DNA from: Wolbachia endosymbiont (group A) of Anomoia purmunda
GTDB taxonomy: Bacteria > Pseudomonadota > Alphaproteobacteria > Rickettsiales > Anaplasmataceae
Length of the DNA: 64,000 nt
Reading direction: 5' to 3'
Assembly: GCF_947251545.1 (NCBI RefSeq)
Contig: NZ_OX366362.1
Span: 124,001-188,000, forward strand
Below are positions 48,072-56,932 of the stretch, in pieces. Both the position numbers and the translations under genes were made by a program. The notes below the pieces were generated by a model. That model searched no databases. It saw only the letters and a program-made list of their open reading frames with translations, and was not told the DNA's origin. Each line of letters starts with the position of its first letter. The stretch's first letter is position 1.

Positions 48072-49000
48072 GCGACGCTCAGCAATATAAAAATACGCCC
48101 ACTACTGTACGCTTCTTTTACAGTTGTACCTACTTCTTCACATGCTGTATATGCTTCAACGTGTTTTAACCTATTTCTAGCACTATCAACTGCTTTTGAT
48201 AAATCGTAAATATCTGTAACATTTTTTAATTTATTTCCAGCACTACTAATTGTCCCTTTTACTGACTCAGTTGATGGCATAGTATCATAAACATTTTTAA
48301 ATTTATTTCTAACACTATTAAATTTCCCTTTTACATACTCAACTGATGTGCCATAAGCATTTTCCATACCATTTCCAACACTGCTAGGAGCCCCTTTTGC
48401 TTGTGAAATAATGGCTTGCTCTTGAGTTTGTACTTCGACATCTCTCTTAGTAAGCTGCTGGTTTATGCTATCAAATTCTACCACATTACCTGGCTGAGAA
48501 GCATTAATCCTTGTGGTTGCAGCCAACTCATTTTTTATTCTAGAAATCTCCAGATTTTTCTCAGAAATAATTTTGTCTGCTTTATCTTTATCTTTTATCT
48601 CTTTTTCTTTCTCAGAATTTTTCCGCTTTTGAGCTTGTACTTCAACTTTTTCTTCATCAAGCTGATCCCTCAGGTTAGAAATATCAGTACTTTTCTCAGC
48701 TAGTTGAGCTTCTTTCTCAAAAATAGTTTTGTCTTTACCTTCTATCTCTTTTGCTTGATCAGCCAGTTGAGCATCTTTTTTAGAAATGGTTTTATTTTTG
48801 CTAATTACCACAGCTGAAAGTGCAATAGTTACAACAGAAAACACAGCATAACCAATAATAAATGGCAAGCCAACACTTAATGCTGCAACTGGAGCTAAGA
48901 AACCAATATAAGGAGCTGCAGCAAACACTCCAGATGCTAATAAAGTGAAAGTAGCCAGAGTTCCAGCTATATAATAGGGTACATTGTTTTTATTCATCAT
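48068..49000 (-). CDS. Membrane/coiled-coil protein (paralogue family)
   Basis: The 310-residue protein has two hydrophobic helices at about residues 9-30 and 35-65 (YIAGTLATFTLLASGVFAA). A long charged coiled coil follows from about residue 70 to 165 (KDAQLADQAKEIEGKDKTI). The C-terminal third has weak repeats of the form KFNSVRNKFKNVYDTMPSTES. The N-terminus is clearly paralogous to 56933-57883 (YLIAGALATLVLLASGTLAV). The tail GRIFILLSVA looks like out-of-frame sequence: in the other frame, RRLKDVYGIIPSAES of the next gene continues the repeat pattern. The function is unknown. Confidence 0.7.
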   Translation of the reverse strand: MMNKNNVPYYIAGTLATFTLLASGVFAAAPYIGFLAPVAALSVGLPFIIGYAVFSVVTIALSAVVISKNKTISKKDAQLADQAKEIEGKDKTIFEKEAQLAEKSTDISNLRDQLDEEKVEVQAQKRKNSEKEKEIKDKDKADKIISEKNLEISRIKNELAATTRINASQPGNVVEFDSINQQLTKRDVEVQTQEQAIISQAKGAPSSVGNGMENAYGTSVEYVKGKFNSVRNKFKNVYDTMPSTESVKGTISSAGNKLKNVTDIYDLSKAVDSARNRLKHVEAYTACEEVGTTVKEAYSSGRIFILLSVA

Positions 49001-49121
49001 GATTATTCCTCACGTATTATAAAATATAATATCATTATAAAAGGATTTTTAAGAAATTGTCAAGCTATCTTTACATAAAAAAATAATCAATGAACTTGGG
49101 AACAAGAAGATTGCTGCCAAG

Positions 49122-50573
49122 CTATGAACTATGCCTTTCCGTGTAATCTTTAAATGCACCTCTGTTAGAGTCAAAATATAGCTTCACACTGCCAATTGGC
49201 CCATTTCTCTGCTTTGCAATAACGAGCTCTGCAATGTTTCTAATTTTTTCCATTTTCTCTTGCCATTCTCGATGTTTATTGCTTCCTTCATTTGGTTGTT
49301 TTCTTAGTTCATAATACTCTTCTCTATAGAGAAACATTACTATATCTGCGTCTTGCTCTATGCTCCCTGAATCGCGTAAATCAGAAAGTTGTGGTTTTTT
49401 ATCATCCCTCTGCTCAACAGAACGAGAGAGCTGAGATAGTGCAACAATGGGAATATTTAGCTCCTTTGCAATTGCTTTCAAACCCTGCGTTACTTCCGAG
49501 ATTTCTTGCACTCTATTTTCATTACTCCTTTTTGTTGTTCCTCTGATTAGCTGCAAATAATCAATGAATACCACTTCTACATTATATAATTGATACAGCA
49601 AGCGTATTCTGGTGCGAAGGGCACTAATTGATAGCGCAGGGGTGTCATCTATGATGAAAGGCAGTTCAGATAATTCTGTACTAGTATTGATAAATTCATG
49701 CAATTCAAAATCACTAATTCTCCCGGTTAATGCCTTATAATAACTAATCCCTGAATCTATAGTGATCAGCCTTGCAGTTAATTGCTCTGCTGACATTTCA
49801 AGCGAGAAAAACGCTACATAGTGTTGCTTATCTGCTCTTTTTTGCAACATCTTACAAGCATTAAGTGCGATGTTTAGCGCCAATGCTGTTTTACCCATAG
49901 AAGGCCTTGCAGCTAAAATTAATAAATCAGATTTTTGTAGACCACCAAGAAGCTGATTTAGATCTTGAAGTCCGGTTGTAACGCCCAGCGCTTCTGGATT
50001 ATTTTTCAGTGTGCTGATCTTCTCAACTACATCTTTAATTGAACTTGCAAGTTTTATATATGTTTTCTCACCTTGTTTTTTTACTGCCAAATTGAACAAT
50101 TTTGTCATTGCTTGTTCAATTTGCGCCTGTGCAGGATTTTCAATATCGTAGTTGTAGCTATCACCAACTATTTCTTGCCCGAGCTTAATTAAACATCTCC
50201 TTAAGTAAGTATCACGGATTATTCTAGTCAAACTATAGATATCAAGCGCAATACTTGCCTTCGCTGCAAGCTTTGCTAAGTACTCTACCCCACCACATTC
50301 GGTAAATGCTTTGTCGTGCTCAAAAAACATCTTGAGGCTCAGTTCATTGGCAATTATGCCATGTTTCCTGGTTTTGGATATTTGCGTAAAAATACTTTGA
50401 TGTAATGGATCATAGAAATTCTCCGCTGTGATTGTGTCTTCAACTGCATCACAGATTCTATTATCACGGATCATTGCACCAATAAGCATCTGTTCAGCTT
50501 CTAAATTATGCGGTAATTTACATATTTCCTTGTCTACACTTCTTGAACTGAGAAGATCAGCTAATTCATTCAT
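49122..50573 (-). CDS. dnaB: Replicative DNA helicase
   Basis: DnaB unwinds DNA at the fork and is the target loaded by PriA. Walker A ARPSMGKTALALN is near residue 230, Walker B is VVFIDYLQLIRG, and the arginine-finger region SRSVEQRDDKKPQLSDLRDSG is complete. The N-terminal domain starts KLPHNLEAEQMLIGAM. Its 483 residues are normal and no intein is present. It is divergent from tRNA-Leu. Confidence 0.97.
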   Translation of the reverse strand: MNELADLLSSRSVDKEICKLPHNLEAEQMLIGAMIRDNRICDAVEDTITAENFYDPLHQSIFTQISKTRKHGIIANELSLKMFFEHDKAFTECGGVEYLAKLAAKASIALDIYSLTRIIRDTYLRRCLIKLGQEIVGDSYNYDIENPAQAQIEQAMTKLFNLAVKKQGEKTYIKLASSIKDVVEKISTLKNNPEALGVTTGLQDLNQLLGGLQKSDLLILAARPSMGKTALALNIALNACKMLQKRADKQHYVAFFSLEMSAEQLTARLITIDSGISYYKALTGRISDFELHEFINTSTELSELPFIIDDTPALSISALRTRIRLLYQLYNVEVVFIDYLQLIRGTTKRSNENRVQEISEVTQGLKAIAKELNIPIVALSQLSRSVEQRDDKKPQLSDLRDSGSIEQDADIVMFLYREEYYELRKQPNEGSNKHREWQEKMEKIRNIAELVIAKQRNGPIGSVKLYFDSNRGAFKDYTERHSS

Positions 50574-50687
50574 TTTAAGTTTTGAGAGTAACTGTTGATT
50601 ATTGTAGAATATTTAGTCCTCATTTGAAAGATGTAAAGGCAAAAAAATTTGACTAATTCCGTGTTGCCTATAGCATTAAAACTTAAT

Positions 50688-50770
50688 GCCCCTGTGGTGG
50701 AATGGTAGACACGGCAGACTCAAAATCTGTTGCTTGCAAAAGCATGCTGGTTCAAGTCCGGCCAGGGGCA
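50688..50770 (+). tRNA. tRNA-Leu (anticodon CAA)
   Basis: The 83-nt tRNA has acceptor arms GCCCCTG/CAGGGGC, anticodon stem GCAGA/TCTGT with loop CTCAAAA (anticodon CAA), a long variable arm and T arm GGTTCAAGTCC. It reads UUG codons. A promoter with TTGACT (50649) and TAGCAT (50671) lies upstream. Confidence 0.95.
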
Positions 50771-50794
50771 CGTTAAATATTGGAAAGTGTATAT

Positions 50795-51391
50795 ATGTTG
50801 CATAAATTTTTTGATCGTTTATTTTCTATTTTTTCTTTTATAAATATTATTCAAAAGGTAAAGAAAGATGAAAATGGGATATGTTATGTAACGGGCCTCA
50901 GGCGCTATATATCAGTATTGCTTGATTTAATTATTATCGCTTTGTTCTTGCAGTTTTGCAGCCAAGCCTTAAATCAGCTCTTTACAAACTCAGAGGATAG
51001 CAAAATATTAAGTCAAATTGATGCAAAATCCCCAATGCAAGCGCCACTGTCTATAGAAGAAAAGACAACGCAGAGTAGACTTGGTAAACTGTGGATCCTA
51101 AATCAAATAGTCCAATTCATTATGCTCTTTTGCTATGTAGCATACATGTGGGTAAGGTTTGCTGCCACACCTGGAAAACTATTACTTGGGCTTAGAGTTG
51201 TGGATGCACAAACTTTCGAAAAGATGACCCTAAAACAAGCAACAAAGAGATTTTTTTCCTTTATATTGTCAGTTGCACCATTATTCTTGGGCTTTTTATG
51301 GTCAAATTTCAACAAACGCTGTCAAACTTGGCACGATAAGATCGCAGGCACAGTGGTTGTCACGAGTAAAAGCCTTAGAAGGCAGAGCTAA
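50795..51391 (+). CDS. RDD-family membrane protein
   Basis: RDD proteins are polytopic inner-membrane proteins, some proposed to act as ion antiporters. The family hallmarks are RRYISVLLDLIIIALFLQF near residue 35 and TPGKLLLGLRVVDAQTFEKMTL near residue 125, with membrane helices near 37-55, 107-127 and 155-172. I prefer the ATG at 50795 behind GGAAAG over the TTG at 50780, which nearly touches the tRNA. About 198 residues. Substrate unknown. Confidence 0.85.
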   Translation: MLHKFFDRLFSIFSFINIIQKVKKDENGICYVTGLRRYISVLLDLIIIALFLQFCSQALNQLFTNSEDSKILSQIDAKSPMQAPLSIEEKTTQSRLGKLWILNQIVQFIMLFCYVAYMWVRFAATPGKLLLGLRVVDAQTFEKMTLKQATKRFFSFILSVAPLFLGFLWSNFNKRCQTWHDKIAGTVVVTSKSLRRQS

Positions 51392-51398
51392 AAACTAC

Positions 51399-51427
51399 TT
51401 GACACCCTTCGCCAGCCCCCTTATCAT
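51399..51427 (+). promoter_or_regulatory. Sigma70-like promoter inside dispersed repeat, copy 2
   Basis: TTGACA (51399-51404) and TATCAT (51422-51427) with a 17-bp spacer match the copy at 31629. It begins 8 bp past the RDD gene stop. Confidence 0.45.
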
Positions 51428-51835
51428 GATACTGAAGCTATTTATTTATCTTCGCAATCTGAAGATTAAAACGACAAAGGGAACTTTGTATTTGGCGTAA
51501 ATCATGCTTAATTTTTTGCACTATGTGCACCTCATGTCTTTATAAAACTTCTGGGTTTCTACCTATACAAGCCGAAACGCGCTGTTTAGGACAGTAAAAG
51601 ACGTCAAATAGACAAGGGAGAATTTGAATACTAGCTACCCTAGGGTTTCTTTGCCTTTTTTTCCGCTCAGTAAATTTCTTAACGTTTATAATTTAGGTTA
51701 GTTGCATTTAAAAGCAGCTAAATTGCAGCGTTTAGAATAAAAAACGCCAATATTTTGAAGTACATATAAATAACTAGTTAACCATGGGGCTTCTTTTGCC
51801 TTTTTTTTCATTTGGTAAATTTCTTAAATATTTAT
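51399..51835. repeat. Dispersed repeat with 140-bp periodic units, copy 2
   Basis: It matches 31629-32070 and 33160-33235 in blocks. The hairpin AATCTGAAGATT near 51456 replaces AATCTGTGCAGATT of copy 1, keeping the stem although the loop differs. TGCACTATGTGCA is conserved in both. T-rich units are at about 51649 and 51791. Confidence 0.7.
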
Positions 51836-51849
51836 GGCTAAACGACAAT

Positions 51850-52318
51850 CGTCATCCCGCTACTTGTTAGCGGGATCTATGCTAAGAGATACCGTGACGG
51901 TATGACGTAGAGCTTGCGTTAGCTATACTTTTATACTCACCAAACCCAATGCATTACTTGCAATTAAGTTTCCTGGATCCCAGTGTCTGGGCACTGGGAT
52001 GACAGGAGAAGGAGGCTACTGGGATGACAAGACAAAGAGGCTACTTAGAGGACCCAAAAAGGGTGTCATTCCAGCGCGTGACGCTGGAATCCAGTTCTTA
52101 TTGTACATTTACTTGGTAGAGTTAAGTTTTCTGGATCCCAGTGTCTGGGCACTGGGATGACAGGAGAAGGAGGCTACTGGGATGACAGGCTAGCCTGACA
52201 ATCGTCATCCCGCTGCTTGTTAGCGGGATCTATGCCAAGAGATACCGTGACGGTATGACGTAGGATTGCTGTCATCCCGCTGCTTGTTAGCGGCTAAGAG
52301 ATACCGCGTATGGCTCAA
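51850..52318. repeat. Cluster of palindromic repeats, gamma core and CGTCATCCCGC type
   Basis: It mixes two families. GTCATCCCGCTACTTGTTAG...GATACCGTGACGGTATGACG units lie near 51851, 52201 and 52270. Elements with GTCATTCCAGCGCGTGACGC, core TTCTTATTGTACATTTACTT and CCCAGTGTCTGGGCACTGGG lie between. Confidence 0.85.
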
Positions 52319-52324
52319 CCCTTG

Positions 52325-53991
52325 TTACTTCCCTTTATTATTCCCATCTACTTCTTGTGCTTTCGCTCCATCTACTTGAGTACTAGGTAATACTGCATAT
52401 GTAATACCACCAACTACGGCTGCAGATACTGCTGCTATACCAACCATTACCCAAATATCTAATCTCACTGTACATTTAAGTGCAATAAATGCTACCAACC
52501 CAGCAGTAGAACTCATACCAACAATAGCAGTGTACCGTGCTCCATTGCCTTGTTTTGGTTGCTCAATTGTTTTGTTTTTAGCTTCTAATTCTTTATTTTT
52601 CCTCTCAGCTTCAGTCATTTGAGTTTTTAATTGTGCTATTTCCTTCTCTTTCTCTTTTAACTGCTGATCAAGATCTTGTAGTGTGTCTAGTTCGCCTTGT
52701 AATTCTCTTATTGTAACATTTCTATCAACTACTCTCAACGTGCTTCTTTCCAGTTCAATTTTGAGTTTTTCTTTCTCATCCTTCAACTGCTGAACTTCAA
52801 CATTTAGTTCTTCTATTTTCTTATCTTTTTCTAGCTTTTGCTGTGAGTTCTCAACTTCTTGTGTATTTTGTTGAGCTTTTAATGCTGCTTTTTCCTCCTC
52901 AGCTTTCTTATTTGCAGCTTTTAATTCTTTAATTGTTTTATTTGCAACTTCTAATTCTTCGCCTTTCTCCCTTAACTGCTCTTCTAATGCTATTTTTTCC
53001 TCCTCAGCTTTCTTATTTGCATCTTCTAGTGCTTTATTTTTTTCTCCTCAGCTTCAGCCAATTGAGTTTCTAGTGCTTTATTTTTTCCCTCCTCAGCTGC
53101 CTTTAATTTACTTTCTAATTCTGTTATTTTCTCCTTTTTCTCTTCTAACTGAGCACTAGTATCATTTTGTTGTGCTGCCTTCAACTCCTTAACTTCTTCC
53201 ACATTGCTAACTGATTGTAATTCTCCATTTGCTTGTGTGTTACCGGCAACTTTATCATCTAGAGTTTTTGGTATTGTATTTTCAGTTTCCAATGCTTTCT
53301 CAGCTTCTAATCCTTTGTCTTTCTCCTTTAACTGCTCAACTTCAGCTGGTTGTTGTGTTACAGTTTTCAATTCGTCCTCAACTTCTTTATTTTGTTCGTC
53401 CTCATCTTTCCCCAATTCAGTTTGTAAGTCTGTTCTTTTCTCCTTTGACGATTGTATTGCAGGATGTTTAGATAGGTTTTTTACCTTAACCTCCTTTTCC
53501 CCATTGTTAAGGCCTAACAGCTCTTTCATTCCTTCTAGTTGACCATAACATTTGCCATTCTGTTCCCCAACTGAATTTATAGACAGAAGAATATCAGAAC
53601 TCTCTTCTTCTGTTTTTGAGCTATAAAGACCAGTAATATATAGTTGTTTACCATCTAGCGCAAAACCCGCATAAAACTCTCCATCAATTGTAGTACCATC
53701 CTGTTCTACGTTTTTATACTTTTCAAATTCTTCATAATCCCCTCCTTTTATAACAAACACTACTTTTTTATTATCATCAACAATCTTTATTGTACCCTTA
53801 ATCCCTTCAGGCACAGGATCTGATGGTGTGCTATTGCTACTATTTGGCAACCTCTTATCAGAATATTGCAAATCACTATCAGCTAAAGGATTTTGACTAT
53901 GTGATAACTTTTTTTCTTGACTTCGTAAACTCATTTTCATCTTTTCTTGGCTTTTTGTTTTTTTTGGACCATTAGGCATAACAAACCTCAA
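52325..53991 (-). pseudogene. Long coiled-coil protein with C-terminal membrane segments, frameshifted
   Basis: Two frames, 53026-53991 and 52325-52786 with its open upstream extension, join to a protein of about 556 residues if one base is restored in the A7 run at 53038-53044. The preceding repeat reads EEGKNKALE; at the break it would again read GKNKALE. The N-terminal 130 residues form a small domain (GTIKIVDDNKKVVFVIKGGD), followed by about 330 residues of coiled coil. Two membrane helices follow near the end (AIVGMSSTAGLVAFIALKC and VMVGIAAVSAAVVGGITYAV). Family not recognised. Translation could resume at a TTG, or slippage in the A-run could rescue it. Confidence 0.7.
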
Positions 53992-54151
53992 TATATATAA
54001 TTAACATTACATAATACCTTTAGAACCTAAGGTCAAGTAATATTTTTATCATAGCATAGAAAATTTATGTTCGTAAACAAAAAATTTTGGCGTAAAATTG
54101 CCGTATTTGTTTAATTGTGCTATAGCTAAAGTAATTTAGGTTTACCAACAA

Positions 54152-54205
54152 TCGTCATCCCGCTACTTGTTAGCGGTTAAGAGATACCGTGGCGGTATGA
54201 CGTAG
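54152..54205. repeat. CGTCATCCCGC-type palindrome before valS
   Basis: The arm CGTCATCCCGCTACTTGTTA and the arm GATACCGTGGCGGTATGACG occur as in the 51.8-52.3 kb cluster, in the spacer upstream of valS. Confidence 0.8.
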
Positions 54206-54249
54206 GGCTGCGCTAGCTATAGTTTAAAGTTTAAAATTGAGGAATATTT

Positions 54250-56865
54250 ATGTTAAAAGAAAAATACGGCTTTAAAGAAATTGAAGACAAATGCAACATA
54301 TTGTGGGAAGGAAGTAAAGTTTATAAATGGAATGGTGAAAAGGATAACACTTTCACTATAGACACACCTCCGCCGACAATATCGGGTAAATTGCATATTG
54401 GCCATATATTTAGCTATTGCCACGCGGACTTTATTGCAAGGTTTCAGCGCATGCTGGGAAAAGATGTGTTTTACCCAATTGGGTTTGATGATAACGGGCT
54501 TCCCACTGAAAGATTGGTTGAACAAACCTATAAAACCAGTGCAAAAGAAGTTGGCAGAGAAAAATTTATAGAGATGTGCCATGAGGTTATTGAGAAATCA
54601 AAGCAAGAATTCAAGGAACTATTTAAGTCTGTTGGAATTAGTTACGATTGGGGTTTGGAATACCACACGATCAGCAAGGAAACTGTGACGCTTTCACAGA
54701 TGTCGTTTATTGATCTATATAATAAGGGATATGCATATAGAAAAATGCAGCCCATCCTTTGGGACCCGGTTGATAAAACCGCAATTGCGCAAGCAGAAAT
54801 AGAAGATAAAGTTTTTGAGTCATCCTTAAATACGATAGTTTTCTCTACTCAAGAAAATGAGCAGATCAATATTGCAACTACGCGGCCTGAATTACTTCCA
54901 GCATGTGTTGCAGTTTTTTGTCATCCAGAGGATACGCGCTACACTCATCTGATCGGAAAAACAGCCGTAGTGCCAATAACAGAGGAAAAAGTACTAATTA
55001 TTGCTGATGATAAGGTCAAAATAGATAAAGGCACTGGGCTTGTTATGTGCTGTACGTTTGGTGATGAACTCGACATATATTGGCAGCAAAAGCATAACCT
55101 GCCGATGAAAATTATCATCGATCAGGATGGGAGGATGAACCTTCATGATGTCATTCCAGTGCTTGAAACTGGAATCCAGCCAGTGTCAGCTACTTGGGTG
55201 ACAGAAGAAGCTGGTAATGATGCTATTCCAGCATGTGGTCAAGAAAAAGAAGAATGGATCCCAGTGTCTGGGCACTGGGATGACACCATAGGTGGCACTG
55301 GAATCCAGGAAAAAGAACCAGTTTGGATGACAAACAATATACTAAATGAAATAAATGGACTAAAGGTTAAAGAAGCAAGAAAGAGGATGATCGAAATCCT
55401 AACTAAAAAAGGACTTTTGATAGAAAGCACTAACATTTCTCATTCTGTTAAGTGCGCAGAAAGATCTGGTGCACCACTTGAGATATTGCCTACTTATCAA
55501 TGGTTTATCAAGACCTTAGAGCAAAAAGCTCAAGTATTAGATAAAGTAAAAGAATGCAATTGGCATCCAAGCAATATGCGTAAACGTATGGAAGTGTGGA
55601 TAGAAGGGCTAAATTGGGACTGGTGCATCTCAAGGCAGCGCTATTTTGGTGTGCCATTTCCAGTGTGGTATTCCAAACGTAAGGGTGAAGAAGGTAAAAT
55701 TATTCTAGCTGAGATAAAGGCCCTACCTATTGATCCACTCAAAGATTTGCCAAAAGGGTATAGCAAAGAAGAAGTTATCCCAGATCAAGATGTAATGGAT
55801 ACCTGGGCCACAAGTTCAATTACTCCTCAACTGAGTGCACTGGCAGTAAACAGTGAGTTTAGTTTACCAAATCATCGCTATAATACGATATTTCCTGCAG
55901 ATCTGCGCAGCCAGAGCCATGAGATAATAAGAACTTGGGCTTTTTATACTATTTTAAAGGCACATTATCATGCAAATTCTTTACCTTGGAAAAACATTAT
56001 GATCAGCGGTTGGTGTTTAGCCGATGATAAGAAAAAGATGAGTAAATCAAAGGGTAACATCATCACTCCTCATGTAATACTTGAAACTTATGGAGCTGAT
56101 GTAGTGCGCTATTGGGCAGCGAACTCAAGGCTTGGAGTTGATACAGTCTACTCTGAAAGTATATTCAAAATTGGCAACCGCCTCGTTACAAAACTTTGGA
56201 ACGCTAGCAAGTTCGTTTCCATGTTCATGGAAAAGCATCAAGTGATGAGCATAAATTCTGCTCACGAGACAATGGATAAGTGGATATTGTCTAAGTTATA
56301 CAAAGTTATAGAAAGAGCAACGAATAACCTATTACAGTTTGAATACTGCGAAGCTTTGAATGCAGTAGAAGAATTTTTTTGGAAGGATTTTTGTGATAAC
56401 TACTTGGAATTAGTAAAAAAACGCGCGTACGGAAGCAGTGAAGCAACCTTAAGTGCAAAACAAAGCTTGGCGTATGTGTTAAATGTTATTTTGCGGTTAT
56501 TTGCACCTTTCTTGCCTTACATTACAGAAGAGATATACCACCAGTTGTATAGTTATAGTTCTGTACACAATCAAAGCAATTGGCCGAGCAAAGAAGAACT
56601 TATCCACGATAAATATTCAGAGGAAATGGGAGATAATGTTATTCAGATATTAAACATTATCAGAAAGATAAAGGCAGATAATAATGTATCAGTTAAGCAT
56701 TTGATAAAAAAATTGGTGATAAAAGCAGATCTACGAGAGGACAAATTGAATCAATCCGCACAGAATGATTTGCAAGCAGTTTGCAATGCGGAAACGATAG
56801 AGTGGATGCAGTCTGAGCTTGAAACTGAAGACGGGAAATACATAGTGAATATAGACTTATACTGA
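54250..56865 (+). CDS. valS: Valyl-tRNA synthetase with repeat-coded insert
   Basis: ValS charges tRNA-Val and edits misactivated threonine. HIGH is in PPPTISGKLHIGH (residues 39-51) and KMSKS in KKMSKSKGN near residue 597. The 871-residue protein has an extra 60 residues at about 298-358, coded by a palindromic repeat. They lie between GRMN and NGLKVKEARKR, inside the CP1 editing domain where relatives have a short loop. The frame is intact, so the essential enzyme is presumably made with this insert. A GAGGA ribosome site precedes the ATG. Confidence 0.96.
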   Translation: MLKEKYGFKEIEDKCNILWEGSKVYKWNGEKDNTFTIDTPPPTISGKLHIGHIFSYCHADFIARFQRMLGKDVFYPIGFDDNGLPTERLVEQTYKTSAKEVGREKFIEMCHEVIEKSKQEFKELFKSVGISYDWGLEYHTISKETVTLSQMSFIDLYNKGYAYRKMQPILWDPVDKTAIAQAEIEDKVFESSLNTIVFSTQENEQINIATTRPELLPACVAVFCHPEDTRYTHLIGKTAVVPITEEKVLIIADDKVKIDKGTGLVMCCTFGDELDIYWQQKHNLPMKIIIDQDGRMNLHDVIPVLETGIQPVSATWVTEEAGNDAIPACGQEKEEWIPVSGHWDDTIGGTGIQEKEPVWMTNNILNEINGLKVKEARKRMIEILTKKGLLIESTNISHSVKCAERSGAPLEILPTYQWFIKTLEQKAQVLDKVKECNWHPSNMRKRMEVWIEGLNWDWCISRQRYFGVPFPVWYSKRKGEEGKIILAEIKALPIDPLKDLPKGYSKEEVIPDQDVMDTWATSSITPQLSALAVNSEFSLPNHRYNTIFPADLRSQSHEIIRTWAFYTILKAHYHANSLPWKNIMISGWCLADDKKKMSKSKGNIITPHVILETYGADVVRYWAANSRLGVDTVYSESIFKIGNRLVTKLWNASKFVSMFMEKHQVMSINSAHETMDKWILSKLYKVIERATNNLLQFEYCEALNAVEEFFWKDFCDNYLELVKKRAYGSSEATLSAKQSLAYVLNVILRLFAPFLPYITEEIYHQLYSYSSVHNQSNWPSKEELIHDKYSEEMGDNVIQILNIIRKIKADNNVSVKHLIKKLVIKADLREDKLNQSAQNDLQAVCNAETIEWMQSELETEDGKYIVNIDLY
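55146..55330. repeat. Composite palindromic repeat inside valS
   Basis: Hairpins TGATGTCATTCCAGTGCTTG and CCCAGTGTCTGGGCACTGGG are present with a divergent middle. The translation VIPVLETGIQ...EWIPVSGHWDD is the usual coded form of the repeat. Confidence 0.9.
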
Positions 56866-56932
56866 TTTTTATAGCTTTACTTCCTTTGATATCCATGCTA
56901 TTATAGTCATTATTAGTTGTGAGGGAATAATA

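Larger units (their letters stand above)
51392..52324. other. Long repeat-rich spacer, no gene
   Basis: The 930-bp gap holds the second copy of the promoter-bearing dispersed repeat (51399-51835), two T-rich units about 140 bp apart, and then dense palindromic elements (51850-52318). I see no gene in it. Confidence 0.75.

Noticed and set aside
51850-52318. Regularly spaced palindromes as a CRISPR array
   Set aside because: Spacers are not uniform, the palindromes belong to two dispersed families found all over the window, and no cas gene is near.
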